From: Leptodactylus fallax
Lineage: Eukaryota > Chordata > Amphibia > Anura > Leptodactylidae
Length of the DNA: 64,000 nt
Direction of reading: 5' to 3'
NCBI GenBank assembly: GCA_947044405.1
Contig: CAMRHE010000063.1
Location: 5,196,501-5,260,500, forward strand
The notes under the pieces are model-generated. The model worked only from the letters and a program-made list of their open reading frames with translations. It made no database searches and had not been told where the DNA came from. Of this stretch, positions 23,230-35,628 are shown piece after piece. Made by a program: the position numbers and the translations under genes. Each line of letters starts with the position of its first letter. Within the stretch, counting starts at the first letter, position 1.

Positions 23230-25000
23230 GGGAAAGTTTTGCTAGGAAATGACCTAAGATTAATATAAAATGCAGTATTATATTTAAAATTATTATATAA
23301 TGCAATTTAAACTATATTTTTCAATAATTTATGGTCATGTTGTTTTTAACTTTCCATGCAATATATACATATATATAAAATAAAATAAAATTTAGCAATC
23401 TCAACTCTTACCACTAAGTGTACAATAGTTTGTGACTTTCTGCATTCTGGAGATCTGGAGATGGACAATGGGCCATAGACATAAAGGACTGGGGACTTGT
23501 ATGGGAAATGCAGAGGTCATAGTGCAGAGAAGGGGAGAAGATAAGATTTGACATCACTTATTGTGACTGGTGATCACAGCTATCATGTATATGTAGCTTA
23601 CTTGCAGTAACCTGTAAGTGAGGTGACTGCTGCAAAGAAATCTCCTACAGAAAACAGGAAGTCTCAGGCTCAGTGACCAGAGTCACAACTGCAGGATTTT
23701 TTTTTTTTTTTTTTTTAAATCTAGCTATAACATGGAAAATATTTAAAAACCTTACCAAAAATTCTTTAAAAATATGTTTATCATAAAATTTGATGAAAAA
23801 ATAGGCAATTGTTCGGAGACATATTCTCTTAAGGTGGGTATAGTTATTACACTACAACCTAAATAAATATGGAGGACATCAGAACACATCGCACTGATAT
23901 CACAATCCTGCTTTTATAGCTCGTGGCCCCAAAACCAGAGAGAATAAAAAATAATAAAACATTTTTCACAAAGGCAAAAAGTGTTAAATAATGATTCAGG
24001 TGCTGTGATTTATAAATGCTGTGCATAGGGGACAGTAAAGAGCACAGTGATAGAATCTGAGGCATTCAAGCCCCCTTAGATAAGTTCTTCTTATGGCACT
24101 CATGGAAGAGAGAAGGCAGTATAAAGAACTGCGAGCAAGCTGGAACAAACCATACAAATCATTGTGATGGCGGCCCACTAGAGAGGGGGAGCCTTGCTGC
24201 CCTCCTGTCCTACACGGGGGAGTGGGGATTATCCTCCAATTTTAGAATGACTGTGACATAATCCATCACTAGGTGTCCTGGGTATCTCACCCCCCCTACA
24301 GACGTCACATTCACAACTCATGCAAACTATTACAAGAAAAAAATGTATTATTATTTAAAGGAAAATCTTCACCCCATCCCTTCATTCCTGGTGACAAATA
24401 GAACAATCTGAGCAGGAGCCCGCTGACCACCATTATAGGATCACGTGACCATGGATCTGTAGGCAAACGAGTTTTTCTTTTAACAAGTTAACTCAAAGAT
24501 GGTTAAAGAATGACTATAATCACACCAGAATATAATAAAATAATAAGTGTTTAATACATGAAAACAGATAATACTTAGCTGTGGTTACAAATCATGTAAT
24601 AGCTGGATGGGGAGTCCCGTTATATATCATGCACTGATATATACCCATCGTTCGATGACTTCCAGACTTGCATGGCAAACATTTTCCTGGCCCAATGCTG
24701 AAGCTGAATCTAACACCTTAATTCCAGGGTCTTTATACCAATTTGAACTAGGGAAGGGCTTCCGGCTATCTGTGTCTGGACAGCTGGACAAGAGTGACAT
24801 GAAAGAAGCAACATACAAAAGAAATAAAATCAAAAGACCAAGAAAATCACGCATTGTCCAAGGAATGTGTACATTAACAAGAAACGTAACTAAGGCCATA
24901 GGAAGGGTGAAAATGAATGAGCAGGAAAGAACTACAATAAACACACTTGGTAAATAAAGGATACATGAATAGTATGTGTGTATATGTCTGTATGTGTGTG
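23230..25000. other. Intergenic, no gene recognised
   Basis: AT-rich sequence with a T run at 23698-23716. The ORF pair at 24607-24957 (+) and 24627-25052 (-) overlaps antisense and has no domain, so it is not called. Confidence 0.5.
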
Positions 25001-25602
<602 letters not shown>

Positions 25603-26989
25603 ATTTAGTCAGCCACAAATTGTGCAAGTTCTCCCACTTAAAAAGATGAGAGAGGTCTGTAATTGATATCATAGGTAGACCTCAACTATGAGAGACAAAA
25701 TGAGAAAAAATATCTAGAAAATCACATTGTCTGATTTTTTAAGAATTTATTTGCAAATTATGGTGGAAAATAAGTATTTGGTCACCTACAAACACGCAAG
25801 CTTTCTGGCTCCTGTTTGACGTTGTTATCAGTATAAAAGACACCTGTCCACAACCTCAAACAGTCACACTCCAAACTCCACTACGGTGAAGACCAAAGAG
25901 CTGTGGAAGGACACCAGAAACAAAATTGTTGACCTGCACCAGGCTGGGAAGACTGAATCTGTAATAGGCAAGCAGCTTGGTGTGAAGAAATCAACTGTGG
26001 GAGCAATAATTAGAAAATGGAAGACATCTCACCCCGTGGGGTCAAAATGATCACAAAAACACACTACGCCGCCAGGGACTCAGATCCTGGAGTGCCAGAC
26101 GTGTCCCCCCTGCTTAAGCCAGTACATATCCGGACCCGTCTGAAGTTTGCTAGAGAGCATTTGGATGTTCCAGAAGAGTATTGGGAGAATGTCATATGGT
26201 CAGATGAAACCAAAGTAGAACTGTTTGGTAGAAACACAACTCGTCGTGTTCGAAGGAGAGTGAATGCTGAGTTGCATCCAAAGAACACCATACCTACTGT
26301 GAAGCATGGGGGGGGGGGGGCAACATCATGCTTTGGGGGTGTTTCTCTGCAAAGGGACCAGGGAGACTGATCCGTGTACATGAAAGAATGAATGGGGCCA
26401 TGTATTGTGAGATTTTGAGTGCAAACCTCTTTCCATCAGCAAGGGCATTGAAGATGAAACGTGGCTGGGTCTTTCAGCATGACAATGATCCCAAGCACAC
26501 CGCCAGGGCAACGAAGGAGCGGCTTCGTAAGAAGCATTTCAAGGTCCTGGAGTAGCCTAGCCGGTCTCCAGATCTCAACCCCATAGAAAACCTTTGGAGG
26601 GAGTTGAAAGTCCGTGTTGCCCAGCGACAACCCCAAAACATCCCTGCTCTAGAGGAGATCTGCATGGAGGAATGGGCCAACATACCAGCAACAGTGTGTG
26701 CCAACCTTGTGAAGACTTACAGAAAACGTTTGACCTCTGTCATTGCCAACAAAGGATATATAACAAAGTATTGAGATAAACTTTTGTTATTGACCAAATA
26801 CTTATTTTCCACCATAATTTGCAAATAAATTCTTTAAAAATCAGACAATGTGATTTTCTGGATTTGTTTTCTCATTTTGTCTCTCATAGTTGAGGTCTAC
26901 CTATGATGACAATTACAGGCCGGCCTCATCTTTTTAAGTGTGAGAACTTGCACAATTGGTGGCTGACTAAATACTTTTTTTCCCCACTG
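25603..26989 (+). mobile_element. Tc1-like element, left tip missing
   Basis: Arms pair over AGTCAGCCACAAATTGTGCA and TGCACAATTGGTGGCTGACT. The right end reads ...CCCCACTG followed by TA. The left end lacks the outermost bases, because the neighbouring Tc1 copy ends exactly there. A second inner arm pair, AAATTATGGTGGAAAATAAG and its inverse, frames the coding part. Confidence 0.85.
25883..26774 (+). pseudogene. Tc1 transposase, broken
   Basis: Recognisable blocks in order: [20 protein letters not shown] (helix-turn-helix region), IWSDETKVELFG (first Asp), [15 protein letters not shown] (second Asp) and [11 protein letters not shown] (third acidic residue). The start is ACG where ATG is expected (25883). 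A large internal deletion lies near 26050, frames change around the G run at 26309-26318, and TAG at 26553 interrupts the last block. It cannot make an active enzyme. Confidence 0.9.
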
Positions 26990-27114
26990 TACAAGAAGAC
27001 AAGTCTTCAACATTTTAACCCTTTCTCTATAGGTCAACCTACAGTTCTTTCATAACTGAACCTTTACATTTCCAGATTCCAACTTTTCTTCCCAATTGAG
27101 TCTGGCGGCCCCCA

Positions 27115-27347
27115 TATTTTTTTCTCAATCTTAAGCCTTCTAATTTGAAATATGCCCAATTTAAGTTACTTCAGTATATTCTATTCGCCGCTCGGATCCA
27201 TATTGCCTCTATCTGGAGAAAAAACTTGCTTTTTGTGAATGAGGTCATGAGGCGGGTTGATATCATTATGCTCCATGATAAGATTAATTCCATTATTTCT
27301 GATACCCGTCCGGCCTTTGATAAAGTATGGGCACCTTGGGTCCACAG
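27115..27347 (+). pseudogene. LINE (L1/Tx1-like) ORF2 3' end, first part
   Basis: Frame reads LQYILFAARIHIASIWRKN and later PAFDKVWAPWV, the C-terminal region of L1/Tx1-type ORF2. The sequence stops at GTCCACAG, where a hAT element has inserted, and resumes at 29714. Confidence 0.65.
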
Positions 27348-28177
27348 CAGAGGCGTAGCTAGGGGTTCAGCACAGGGGGGCGAACATGTCCAAGTGGGCC
27401 CCCAACTTGGACTTGTTCGTATACCGATACTATCTGTATACGGTGAGCGTATAGTGGTATATAGCAGCTCTACACAGGGCTCTGCAGACGATTTAGGTGA
27501 ATACAGGGCAGTAACATTTAGTGACTTACCGGTGACGTCTCTGACCAATCCTTCACATTTCCCATCTCTTTCATCTGGACGGCCATGACCACTTCTTCCA
27601 GTCTCTGTAAAGTTTGCAACACAGATATCTTTGGCTCCTCACTTTTCCAGGCACCTAACCCACATTGTCCTCACCTGCACAAAGCCCCCATCCTGCTGCT
27701 ACCCCAATTATAAAATATATAATATAACCCCCTATCATGAATAATACCCCCAAGTGCATCTTTAAGTTAATAACTTCCCTGTGCACCCCTTTAAATAGTG
27801 CCCCTTATTAATAATGCCCCAGGTGTTACCTAATTAAAAAGGAAAAAAAGGGAAAAAAAATTATTGGGGTTCCAATACCCCAGACCCCCCAGGATCAGCT
27901 GTTTGAATGAACCGTGGTACCTGTGTAAGTGCCGTGACCCCTTCTCTGTTTACATAGTGTCATTCTTTTCATAGCGGCCATGTCATGTAACTACAACCTC
28001 ATCCTATACATGTCTATGTGACAAGACTGGAATTACATCACACGGTCACTATAAACAGACAGCGTGTGATATAAACAGGCGCCATAGCCCCTGCATACAG
28101 CTGATCAGTGGGGAATCACTTATCTCTTATTGATGTTTTATTCTGAGGATAGACCATCAATAAAAATGGAAAACTCC

Positions 28178-28620
28178 TTAAAGAGGACCTTTCACGTCCT
28201 CATGTATATGGTGTTTTACATACCGCTAGAAAGCCGACAGCACGCTGAATTCAGCACACTGCCGGCTTTCCCGGTATGTGCCCCCGGGGCTGGAGATATC
28301 GGGGGTCATAGTTTCAGGGAGGAACGCCCTCCCTGACAGTTCTCGTTCATAGACTTGTACTGGGGGCGTTCCTCACAGCTCAGCGTCATCGCTGGGCAGT
28401 AAGGAACGCCCCCCTCTGACAGTACAGCGCTATGGGCGAGTGCAGAGAGAGGGGGCGTTCCTTACTGCCCGGCGATGACGCTGAGCTGTGAGGAACGCCC
28501 CCAGTACAAGTCTATGAACGAGAACTGTCAGGAAGGGCGTTCCTCACAGCTCAGCTAGACTGTCAGGAACGCCCTTCTGACAGTAAACCGTGAAACTAAG
28601 ACCGCCGATATCTCCAGCCC
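28178..28620. mobile_element. T2-like MITE with long GC-rich hairpin, right end lost
   Basis: Left end TTAAAGAGGACCTTTCACG. The arms around ~28420 pair over GGGGGCGTTCCTCACAGCTC / GAGCTGTGAGGAACGCCCCC and AAGTCTATGAACGAGAAC. Later phrases GATATCTCCAGCCCCGGGGC return from the left arm, but the terminal part is replaced by a family B MITE. Confidence 0.65.
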
Positions 28621-29010
28621 CGGGGCACTGTGTCTGTTTTGGAAATCGCAGCGTGTCCGCTGCGCATATTTTACTGCAAAGTGGGGATGGGGGCCACATG
28701 TGGCGAAAATCCACAGAAAAAAACCCGGTATTTTACATCTAGCAAATCCCATCCACACATTGTGGAAAAATATGTGCAGCAGATGCACTGCGATTTCCAA
28801 AACCGTTGCGGTTTTGGAAATTGAAGCATTTCAATTATACCTACAGAAACACCGGCGGTTTCCATATAGGTGTATTGAAATCAGAAAGTCCACAGGGGAA
28901 ACCTCTGCGGATCTTCTGTGAAAAGTGCTGCGAGAAAAACCACAATGTTACCGCTGCGGTTTTTCCTGCAGCTTTTTTTTTTTTTGCAGCCCACTATGTG
29001 GGGCCTTAGT
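28621..29010. mobile_element. MITE family B, left tip missing
   Basis: Right end CACTATGTGGGGCCTTAG. The interior contains TTTTGGAAATCGCAGCG, ATTTCCAAAACCGTTGCGG and a T run before the end, as in 31677-32024. Confidence 0.6.
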
Positions 29011-29330
29011 CTTATTAAAACCCAAGTGCCACCTTAATTAAATTATTTGACCTTCATATTATGCCCCTAATTCCCCCTGACATAAATACTGCACCTCTAA
29101 TAGCTCCTTATATTAATGACCACCCCATTATGTTCATAATGCCTCCTAATATAAATGATGCCCCCTAATGGCCCCTTATATAAATAAACTCCCCCTTGTA
29201 TTAATAATACCTCCTAATAACCCTTATATAAATGACCCCCCCATCGTCATAATGCCCCCTAATGAATCCTCCCTTATAGTTATATTTCCCCCTCCTATCC
29301 ACCCCTTATACTATTAATATACTCATAACT
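29011..29330. repeat. CCCCCTAAT-type short-period repeat within hAT element
   Basis: Irregular ~25-30 nt units with 'ATGCCCCCTAAT' and 'CCTTATATAAAT'. Non-coding. Confidence 0.45.
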
Positions 29331-29713
29331 GTGCTAAAAAAACAAAAACAAAAGTCATACTCACCTGTGATGCTGATAAAGGAGCCGCCGGCGCTCCCTC
29401 CCTGTCCACGCACAGGACGTCTGTGTCTGAGCGCAGGCGGCGCGTTGTTGTGACGTCATCGCGCCGCCCGTGCTGAGAAGCAGACATCGTCTGTGGTCTC
29501 GGCGTCTTGTAAACCGCAAGCATGTATTGGCTTGCGGTTTACAATACCGTTAAGTTGCAGGTTACGTTTTAACTAGATCGGTATCTGCAGACACCGATCT
29601 AGTTAGAAATAAAGGATGTATTAATGGCGGCCCCGGGATGGGCCCCCAAAAATTCAGTGGGCCCGAGGCAGCCGCCCCCTCTGCCCCCCGCTAGCTACGC
29701 CTCTGGTCCACAG

Positions 29714-30046
29714 GTCTCGCATCTCAGGACTTCCATACTGCCTTCAGCTTTAGTCATATGGCTGGATTGAGTTCCTATTATCACCTCCCTGCCCCTCAGG
29801 CGACTCCTTGGATATTACTTTGGATATTGTTGCCCATGAACACCGTAGCACTATTTCCCCCTCTTTTTTCCCCTATTTTAAGATGGTTTTTATATTTATA
29901 TTCTCTTTTCTTTCCCCTGCATTGTATATATGTTAGTCCTGGTTTTATAATACTGTCAATGACATATTTAGCCATTCCTGTATTACCTTATGCTTGTATT
30001 TTGTTTATTATGCTGCTTTTACTATTTTCTAGACAGCAGAATTAGG
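29714..30046 (+). pseudogene. LINE 3' end, second part
   Basis: Continues the frame left at 27347 (SRISGLPYC...) and then enters a stop-rich, T/C-rich 3' region. No A tail was found before the inverted LINE piece begins at about 30050. Confidence 0.5.
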
Positions 30047-30049
30047 GAG

Positions 30050-30733
30050 GACACTCTCATGGATGGAAGCATCAGGTGATTTTGTAGACAGACTTTGTAC
30101 ACATCCAAGAGGATTGGAGCCAAGAGGTCTCTTAATTTCTTGTAGAATTCAGCTGTAATACCATCTGGACCTGGTGCTTACTTCAGATGTAACTTATTTA
30201 TGGCCTCTTTCACCTCCTCCGCAGTTAATTCTGCTATCAAAAGAGAAAAGTCCAAATCATTGGTATCAGGACCTGGAGTTGCCTCTAAGAATTGAGCCAC
30301 CTTCTTTTTATCCAAAACCTTCTTCTGAAACAAGTTAGCATAGTAAGATCTGACCACCCCCAGGATACCCTCTGGGGATTCCTGCAAAACACTCAGGGGG
30401 TCAGCGAGACCTGTGATCGATTTGTTTGCCTCCTGCTACCGGCAATTCTCAAAAGGATCAGGCGCCCCTAAGGACCCATAAACACATTGAAGATCCAGGG
30501 ATGTATATCTGCGGTACTGATACTGACTTATTTCAGCCTGTCGATCTCCTATTGGTTATTCCCACCCGCTGAATAGAGTGACTGTAATTCTTTCTGCAGC
30601 CTGAGATAATGGCTATACTTACTCTTCCCCTTCTTAACTGACAGTCTCCTTTAGAGGGATCTGATCTCCTTCTTGACATCCTCCCAGTGGCGTAAATACC
30701 GGGGTAGCCGAAGGTCAATGAGATTATGCGTAT
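30050..30733 (-). pseudogene. LINE (L1/Tx1-like) ORF2 fragment, linker and start of RT
   Basis: Minus-strand frames give LIDLRLPRYLRHWEDVKKEI, then SYYANLFQKKVLDKKKVAQF, ELTAEEVKEAINKLHLK and, after a TAA, APGPDGITAEFYKKLRDLL. These are the linker and first RT block of L1-type ORF2. Frameshifts and stops are present. It lies head-to-head with the plus-strand 3' end that follows. Confidence 0.75.
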
Positions 30734-31285
30734 GGAGAACCTTACCTCTTTCCTGCATGACACTGTTGAAACTTTTAACAAGACCTGGTTCTACTGGGTG
30801 GAATTCCAACGTATCAGTGAATATCAGACACTTCTCGAACCTGTGCCTCCCCCATAGACCTACAGTGGGATGCTGTGGCTTTTATATCTAACTGATGGGT
30901 TACCTGTTTAGGACTATTCTTGACCCTCTGGCTTTGCTCCTTGTGGAGTTTTATTGCTCTTTCTGATGAAGAATTTTCAATTGCTTGCACCCCTGGGGTT
31001 CTCCCCTGGACCCGGATACTATTGCTGTATAGTCCCCATCCCCCCCTTTTTTTTTTCTCCTTCTTTCTTCCCTCTCAGTCTGTGTTTGTTTTTTTTGTCT
31101 CACCGCTCCTTCCTTTCCTCATCTTTTGGTCTCCCCCTTCCCCCCTCTTCTTGTCCTTTGGCCTCTACTTGGGGATCTCCCCATTCGCTACAGTATAAAA
31201 TGTTGATGCTGCCGTTGCAGCTGTCTGTTTTCACTGTATTTTATGTCTTTTTGAAAATCAATATACTTTGAATTGGAAAAAAATA
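30734..31285 (+). pseudogene. LINE ORF2 C-terminus and 3'UTR
   Basis: Plus-strand frame ENLTSFLHDTVETFNKTWFY then WVEFQRISEY, followed by stops, a C/T-rich 3'UTR and an end near GAATTGGAAAAAAATAC. With the inverted RT piece at 30050-30733 it looks like one insertion that was inverted and deleted during integration. Confidence 0.6.
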
Positions 31286-31672
31286 CAGGGATATCCGCGG
31301 TAGCAGCTGCCACAGGGCCCGGGAACTTAGGGGGCCTCCTGATGCTTTTTTTTTTTTTTTTTAAATAGGCCATTACCTGCTGGAGTAACCCCAGCAGGTA
31401 ACGGGCGCTATTTACTTACTGATCCCCGCTCCTGCTCATGGCCACCTCCGCGTCCCCTTCTGTGTCCCATATCATGTTGCTAGGGCCCCCCTGGAGGGCA
31501 GAGGGGGAAGTGTTTTTATGTTTGTCACTTCCCCTGGGCCTCCAATCATTATACTCTGGGGTCTGAAAAGGTGTGGAAAATATAAAGGATGTTCTTAGAT
31601 CATGACTTTGGCTCAAAAACTCAGCAAAATCTGCAAGACAAAAAATCTGTTTCCGCAACATGGGGCCTCAGT
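31284..31672. mobile_element. hAT-like fragment with shared module
   Basis: Contains GCCACAGGGCCCGGGAAC, an inverted pair GGCCATTACCTGCTGGAGTA / AGCAGGTAACGGGCG, and the module 'TCACTTCCCCTGGGCCTCC' with 'TATACTCTGGGGTCTGAAA'. Its last 60 nt are a family B arm. Ends unclear. Confidence 0.4.
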
Positions 31673-31676
31673 CTAA

Positions 31677-32024
31677 GGCTGGGGCCCCATGTGGCATAAA
31701 CGCTGCAGCAAAAACTGCAAGGATTTACAGTCCCTGCAAAGTGGATGGGATTCTAGAGAATTCCATCCATATAGTGCAGAAAAATATCCACAGCGGAAAT
31801 GCTGCTATTTCCAAAGCTGTTGCATTTTTGGAAATTGCAGCATGTCAATTATACTTAAGGAAACACTGGCAGTTCCCCTATAGGTGTAATTGAAGCAGAA
31901 AGTCCGCAGGGAAAACTCTGTGGACTTTCTGTGAAAAGCACTATGTGAAAAACCACGATGTGTTTCCGCCACGGTTTTTCCTGCAGCGCTTTTTTGTTGC
32001 AGCCCTTTACATGGGGCCTTAGCC
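31677..32024. mobile_element. Complete MITE family B with TAA duplication
   Basis: Left GGCTGGGGCCCCATGTGG and right TACATGGGGCCTTAGCC, each flanked by TAA (31674-31676 and 32025-32027). The interior has ATTTCCAAAGCTGTTGC and AGTCCGCAGGGAAAAC. Confidence 0.75.
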
Positions 32025-32460
32025 TAAAGGAGTTTATGCCATGAGAAATATTTCTCCTCTATCCTTAGGATACCTGATTGATGGGGGTCTGACCGCTGAG
32101 AACTCCACCAATTCTTTGGACGGGTAGGGGTTATGGTAATTATTATCCCCATTATGAATTTAGCCTGACTGCAGCCAGCCTGAATATAGGTGCGTCACTT
32201 GGTGGATATACAAACCCACACTCCCATTCACTTCAATGGCATTGCCAAAGATAGATGAACTACAGTACTCAGTTATCTGGGGCACTCCCATAGAAGAGAA
32301 TAGGAGCATGGGTTGTATATCCACCAAGTGACGCACCTATACTCAGGCTGGCTGCAGTCAGGCTGAATTTGCAGCAGAGGGAAAAAGACCCCTGTCCTCA
32401 GGATCAGTGAGGGTCTCGGCAGTCAGATAAGGATAGAGGATAAATACATTTCATAGCATT
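32025..32460. mobile_element. Palindromic T2-like MITE
   Basis: Left TAAAGGAGTTTATGCCATG. Arms pair over CCTCTATCCTTAGGATACC / GATAAGGATAGAGG and over GGTGCGTCACTTGGTGGATA / ATCCACCAAGTGACGCACC. The terminal TTAA has decayed. Confidence 0.6.
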
Positions 32461-32928
32461 ACTTTCATTCATATTTACACAGCATTAATGCTTACTTGTT
32501 GTGTAAGAAAGCTGGTGAACCAGATGGCACAGGAAGGACTCCAGGTAGGCAGCAGGACTAGACCAGAATCTAGTTGGGAGAGGAAGGAGACTACATGAGC
32601 CTTACAGCAAACTGGTGCTGGGCAGACAGGAGGAGTTTTGCCCACTGCAACTTAGGCTGTGTCAGGTCTGTTTTTTAGACTGTCTTTTTTTACTTATTTT
32701 TTTGTTCTTCTTTCTGAGCATACGCAGAAAAAAAGCGAACAGTATAACGGACGACCACGCCCCTTTACTGCAAGTCCACACCCCTTTTTGCACAAGTCAT
32801 AAAAATATTTAAAACACTTGAATGTGGTGCACGACATGTTAGAGAGTTTATTTGGTGAAAATGATACCAGAAATATGGAGCATTTTACTTGATAAATCTC
32901 CACCATTGTATGTGCTGGCTGGCTTGTA
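32461..32928. other. Intergenic, no gene recognised
   Basis: Mixed sequence without a supportable ORF; a (TA)n run begins at about 32929. Confidence 0.45.
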
Positions 32929-32946
32929 TATATATATATATATATA

Positions 32947-33192
32947 TGAAAAACTCAGATGATTTCTGATTCTCATCTCTGAGTCAGAAGTCAGGAATCA
33001 GACCTCTTTCTATTAGAACTCATGGAGATTCTCAGCCTCCAGCTCTTATACAATGTATCTTCTACTCCTGGGTGTGAGCAGTGAGGTCAGTCATGCTGGC
33101 CAGTCATTAGGAGGCACATTGTACTGTATGTGCTTCATAGCTGACTTGTGACTCAGTCAGAGATGAGAGTCAGAAATCATCTGAATTTTTCA
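32947..33192. repeat. Palindromic element next to (TA)n
   Basis: Arms GAAAAACTCAGATGATTTCT and AGAAATCATCTGAATTTTTC are inverted copies, as are TCTCATCTCTGAGTCAGA and GACTCAGTCAGAGATGAGA. A TA-rich run (32929-32946) precedes it, which suggests insertion at TA. No coding capacity. Confidence 0.6.
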
Positions 33193-33680
33193 ACCAGCCC
33201 ACAAACTGCACAGTGTGAATGGGACCTGTTTATATGCTATTCACTATCAGAAACTGCATATGTTAAATGTTGCAAATAAAAAAGAAAGGGGAAAATAATT
33301 AGAATCAAGTATCAGGAGTCAGGTATCACAGTTGTAAACTGCCATTAATCTGATGCTTGACTCTGATATCTGAGGATGTCCTAATATGGACACTGTACAG
33401 GATTCTAAAGAACAGACTCAGTGTTATCTGTGTGTTTACATAGAGAGATAAGAGACAGGGCTTTATCAGTAAACCACAATTAGCTGAACTAATTGTCCTG
33501 CCTGTCAGAGCTGTAGATAGCAGTGAGTGACATCACTTGTCCTATCACACAGGTCCATGGTTATGGAAAAGGTGTGTAAACAATGGGAGATATCATTTCA
33601 CATAGGAAAACAAAGCAGCATTTCTAAATGCATATATTTAGGAAAAGTCTTCAATTTGAGATGGGAATACCCCTTTAAAG
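33193..33680. other. Intergenic with T2-like right end
   Basis: Ends GATGGGAATACCCCTTTAA, the right terminus of the complete T2-like copy at 42831-43336. The left end was not found. No gene. Confidence 0.45.
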
Positions 33681-33787
33681 CAGTAGCACTCTGGAATTCT
33701 GCAGAAGTTCCTTACAGATGTTGTGCCAGACGTCTGGACAGTCCCGGTGTGGGTGACCTATCTACCCACTTAGATTACAGCGGATGT

Positions 33788-35560
33788 TCTAGCAGTTGGC
33801 ATTGACATGACCGACCTCCCTACACAGGCTGCAAATGACCACCGTGCACACACTTGCCATATGACCAGCCTTACCACAGGTAAAGCACGAGTTTGACAGA
33901 TATGATGTTATATTGGTGCAGTTTTACCAGGACCTTCCACCCTCCAGTCCAGATACCATCAGCGTCGCTAGTTTTGGTGAGATCAGACATCAGGTCACAA
34001 TGTCTTCTGAACCACACCACAATATCCTGAGGGGAGGTGGGACAAATTTGTTCCTGAAGATAACATTAACAGTAATGGTATCTGGCCTGGAAATAGGAAT
34101 AAAAATACATTTACTCCAACCATCCGTGTCCCTGAACCTGGAGTAATGTGCCCACAACCTATCCAGACAAGACATGAGCTTATAGCTGACATCGTACCCA
34201 GAGGTCAAAGATGGAGCGCCACGGCTCCAAGCATTTCTGGGAGGTTCCTGACGGGGCACACTATCTGTTCTAGAGGGGCCTATCACACCTTATGTGCCTG
34301 TTAGTACAAAGAGATGTGTGTGATTTCTCTTCTCTATCTCCTGCCCCCCCATCCACCTCTATGACATCATCAGGATCTATATCCCACACAGACTGTGCAT
34401 TATCTCCAGCCCCGGACCCCTCAGGTACAAAGTCATCACTGCCCCCAATCTGTGCCCCCACAACAGAGCTCTGCTGTATCACCGCATCAACCAGACACTG
34501 GGTACATGTCCACTGTCCTGCTGCTGCATTGTCTGTGCTGGGACTTGTGGTGCCTCTGCTGGTACCTGGCTCCATGCGGTTGCTGAGGGACAATTGCAGG
34601 TTCCTGTGGCTGTTGTACATGTTTGTACACTTCTCCCTTCTGGAATGAGAAGCTTGCAGGTTGTAGTATTGGTCTGGTCACTTACCGAGGCACATCTGGG
34701 ATGGTATCTGACCGTGATACAGCTTCAGTGGACCTGGACTCAGACCCGATATTCTGCTGGTGCTGTGTAAAACGTTCCTGGTTTTGGTAGGACTCGGCCA
34801 GGGGCCCCATCCTCTCCAGGTCATTTGTTTTACAACATCAACCAGTTCTATACTAAGTGAATGCAGCCTGCAGTCATATATGGCTTTACACTTAGGATTT
34901 GCAGTCTTTACCTTATACACAGAGTCTATGTTTATCTGCTGCATTTGTTTGTGAGGCTTTATTTCCTCCATTTTGCTTACCAGTGCCAGTTGCAGCTCTG
35001 GTGTCAGCGGTGTCTCTTTCACCTGTAGTTTTCATGGTGTCACAGGTTTCCCTATTGCTGGCTTCATGATTGCTCCAGGTTTATGACCAGCTGTCTCTGC
35101 TGGAGCTGGATTACACTTTTCCAGGTTTGGGTCAGAGACAGCCTTAGAAGCGTCATCAGATTTTCCTGCAGATTTTACTTGTGTCAAATCCACAGACTTT
35201 GCAACATTTCTGCTGCTCCTACCAGCGGCCTGAGATCTTGTGCGGCCGGGACACACCATGCTGGATACAAGCTCAGTTGTTGTAGGTTCTCCTGCAATGG
35301 CTGCCTCTCCAGTGATGTCCTCCTGTGTGCTGGAGGGGTGAGCTGCACACCTGCTGAATGTGATGGGCTCTGCCTCACTTCCTGGGCACCTTGCTGGCCT
35401 GGTTTTGGACTTTTCAGATTTTCAACTTGGAGTCTCCTTGTCGTCCAGAACGCTGCATGCCTTGGCTGGCTGAATGTCTCATAACACATCTCTGGGATGC
35501 ACTGGCTGCTGGCACTTCTTTCTTTACAGAACATACTTCCACATCTCCACCATTCTTCCT
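33788..35560 (-). pseudogene. Decayed gag-like ORF (ZCCHC3-like) with two zinc knuckles
   Basis: The minus strand reads GRTRSQAAGRSSRNVAKS, a poorly conserved middle part, then DTDGWSKCIFIPISRPDTIT and DGIWTGGWKVLVKLHQY. After a frameshift come two CX2CX4HX4C knuckles, CFTCGKAGHMASVC and CSLCREVGHVNANC, followed at once by a stop (near 33793). The 'G-x-WTG-W-x-V-x-L then knuckles' order is that of ZCCHC3 and of ORF1/gag-like proteins in amphibian retroelements. Several frame breaks rule out a working protein. Whether it belongs to the LINE pieces at 27-31 kb is not shown. Confidence 0.65.
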
Positions 35561-35628
35561 TGCACTGTTACTGCTCACACTCTGTAGATTTTTTTTTTTT
35601 TGTTAAGGATCACTTTGGGGGTTACATC

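Larger units (their letters stand above)
27348..29705. mobile_element. Non-autonomous hAT element, 2.36 kb, with perfect 8-bp duplication
   Basis: Starts CAGAGGCGTAGCTAGGGG and ends CCGCTAGCTACGCCTCTG. GTCCACAG lies on both sides (27340-27347, 29706-29713). It carries nested MITEs at 28178-28620 and 28621-29010 and no transposase. It splits a LINE 3' end. Confidence 0.9.

Noticed and set aside
34292..34648. Plus-strand ORF of 118 codons
   Set aside because: Antisense of the gag-like pseudogene; Ser/Pro-rich by composition only.
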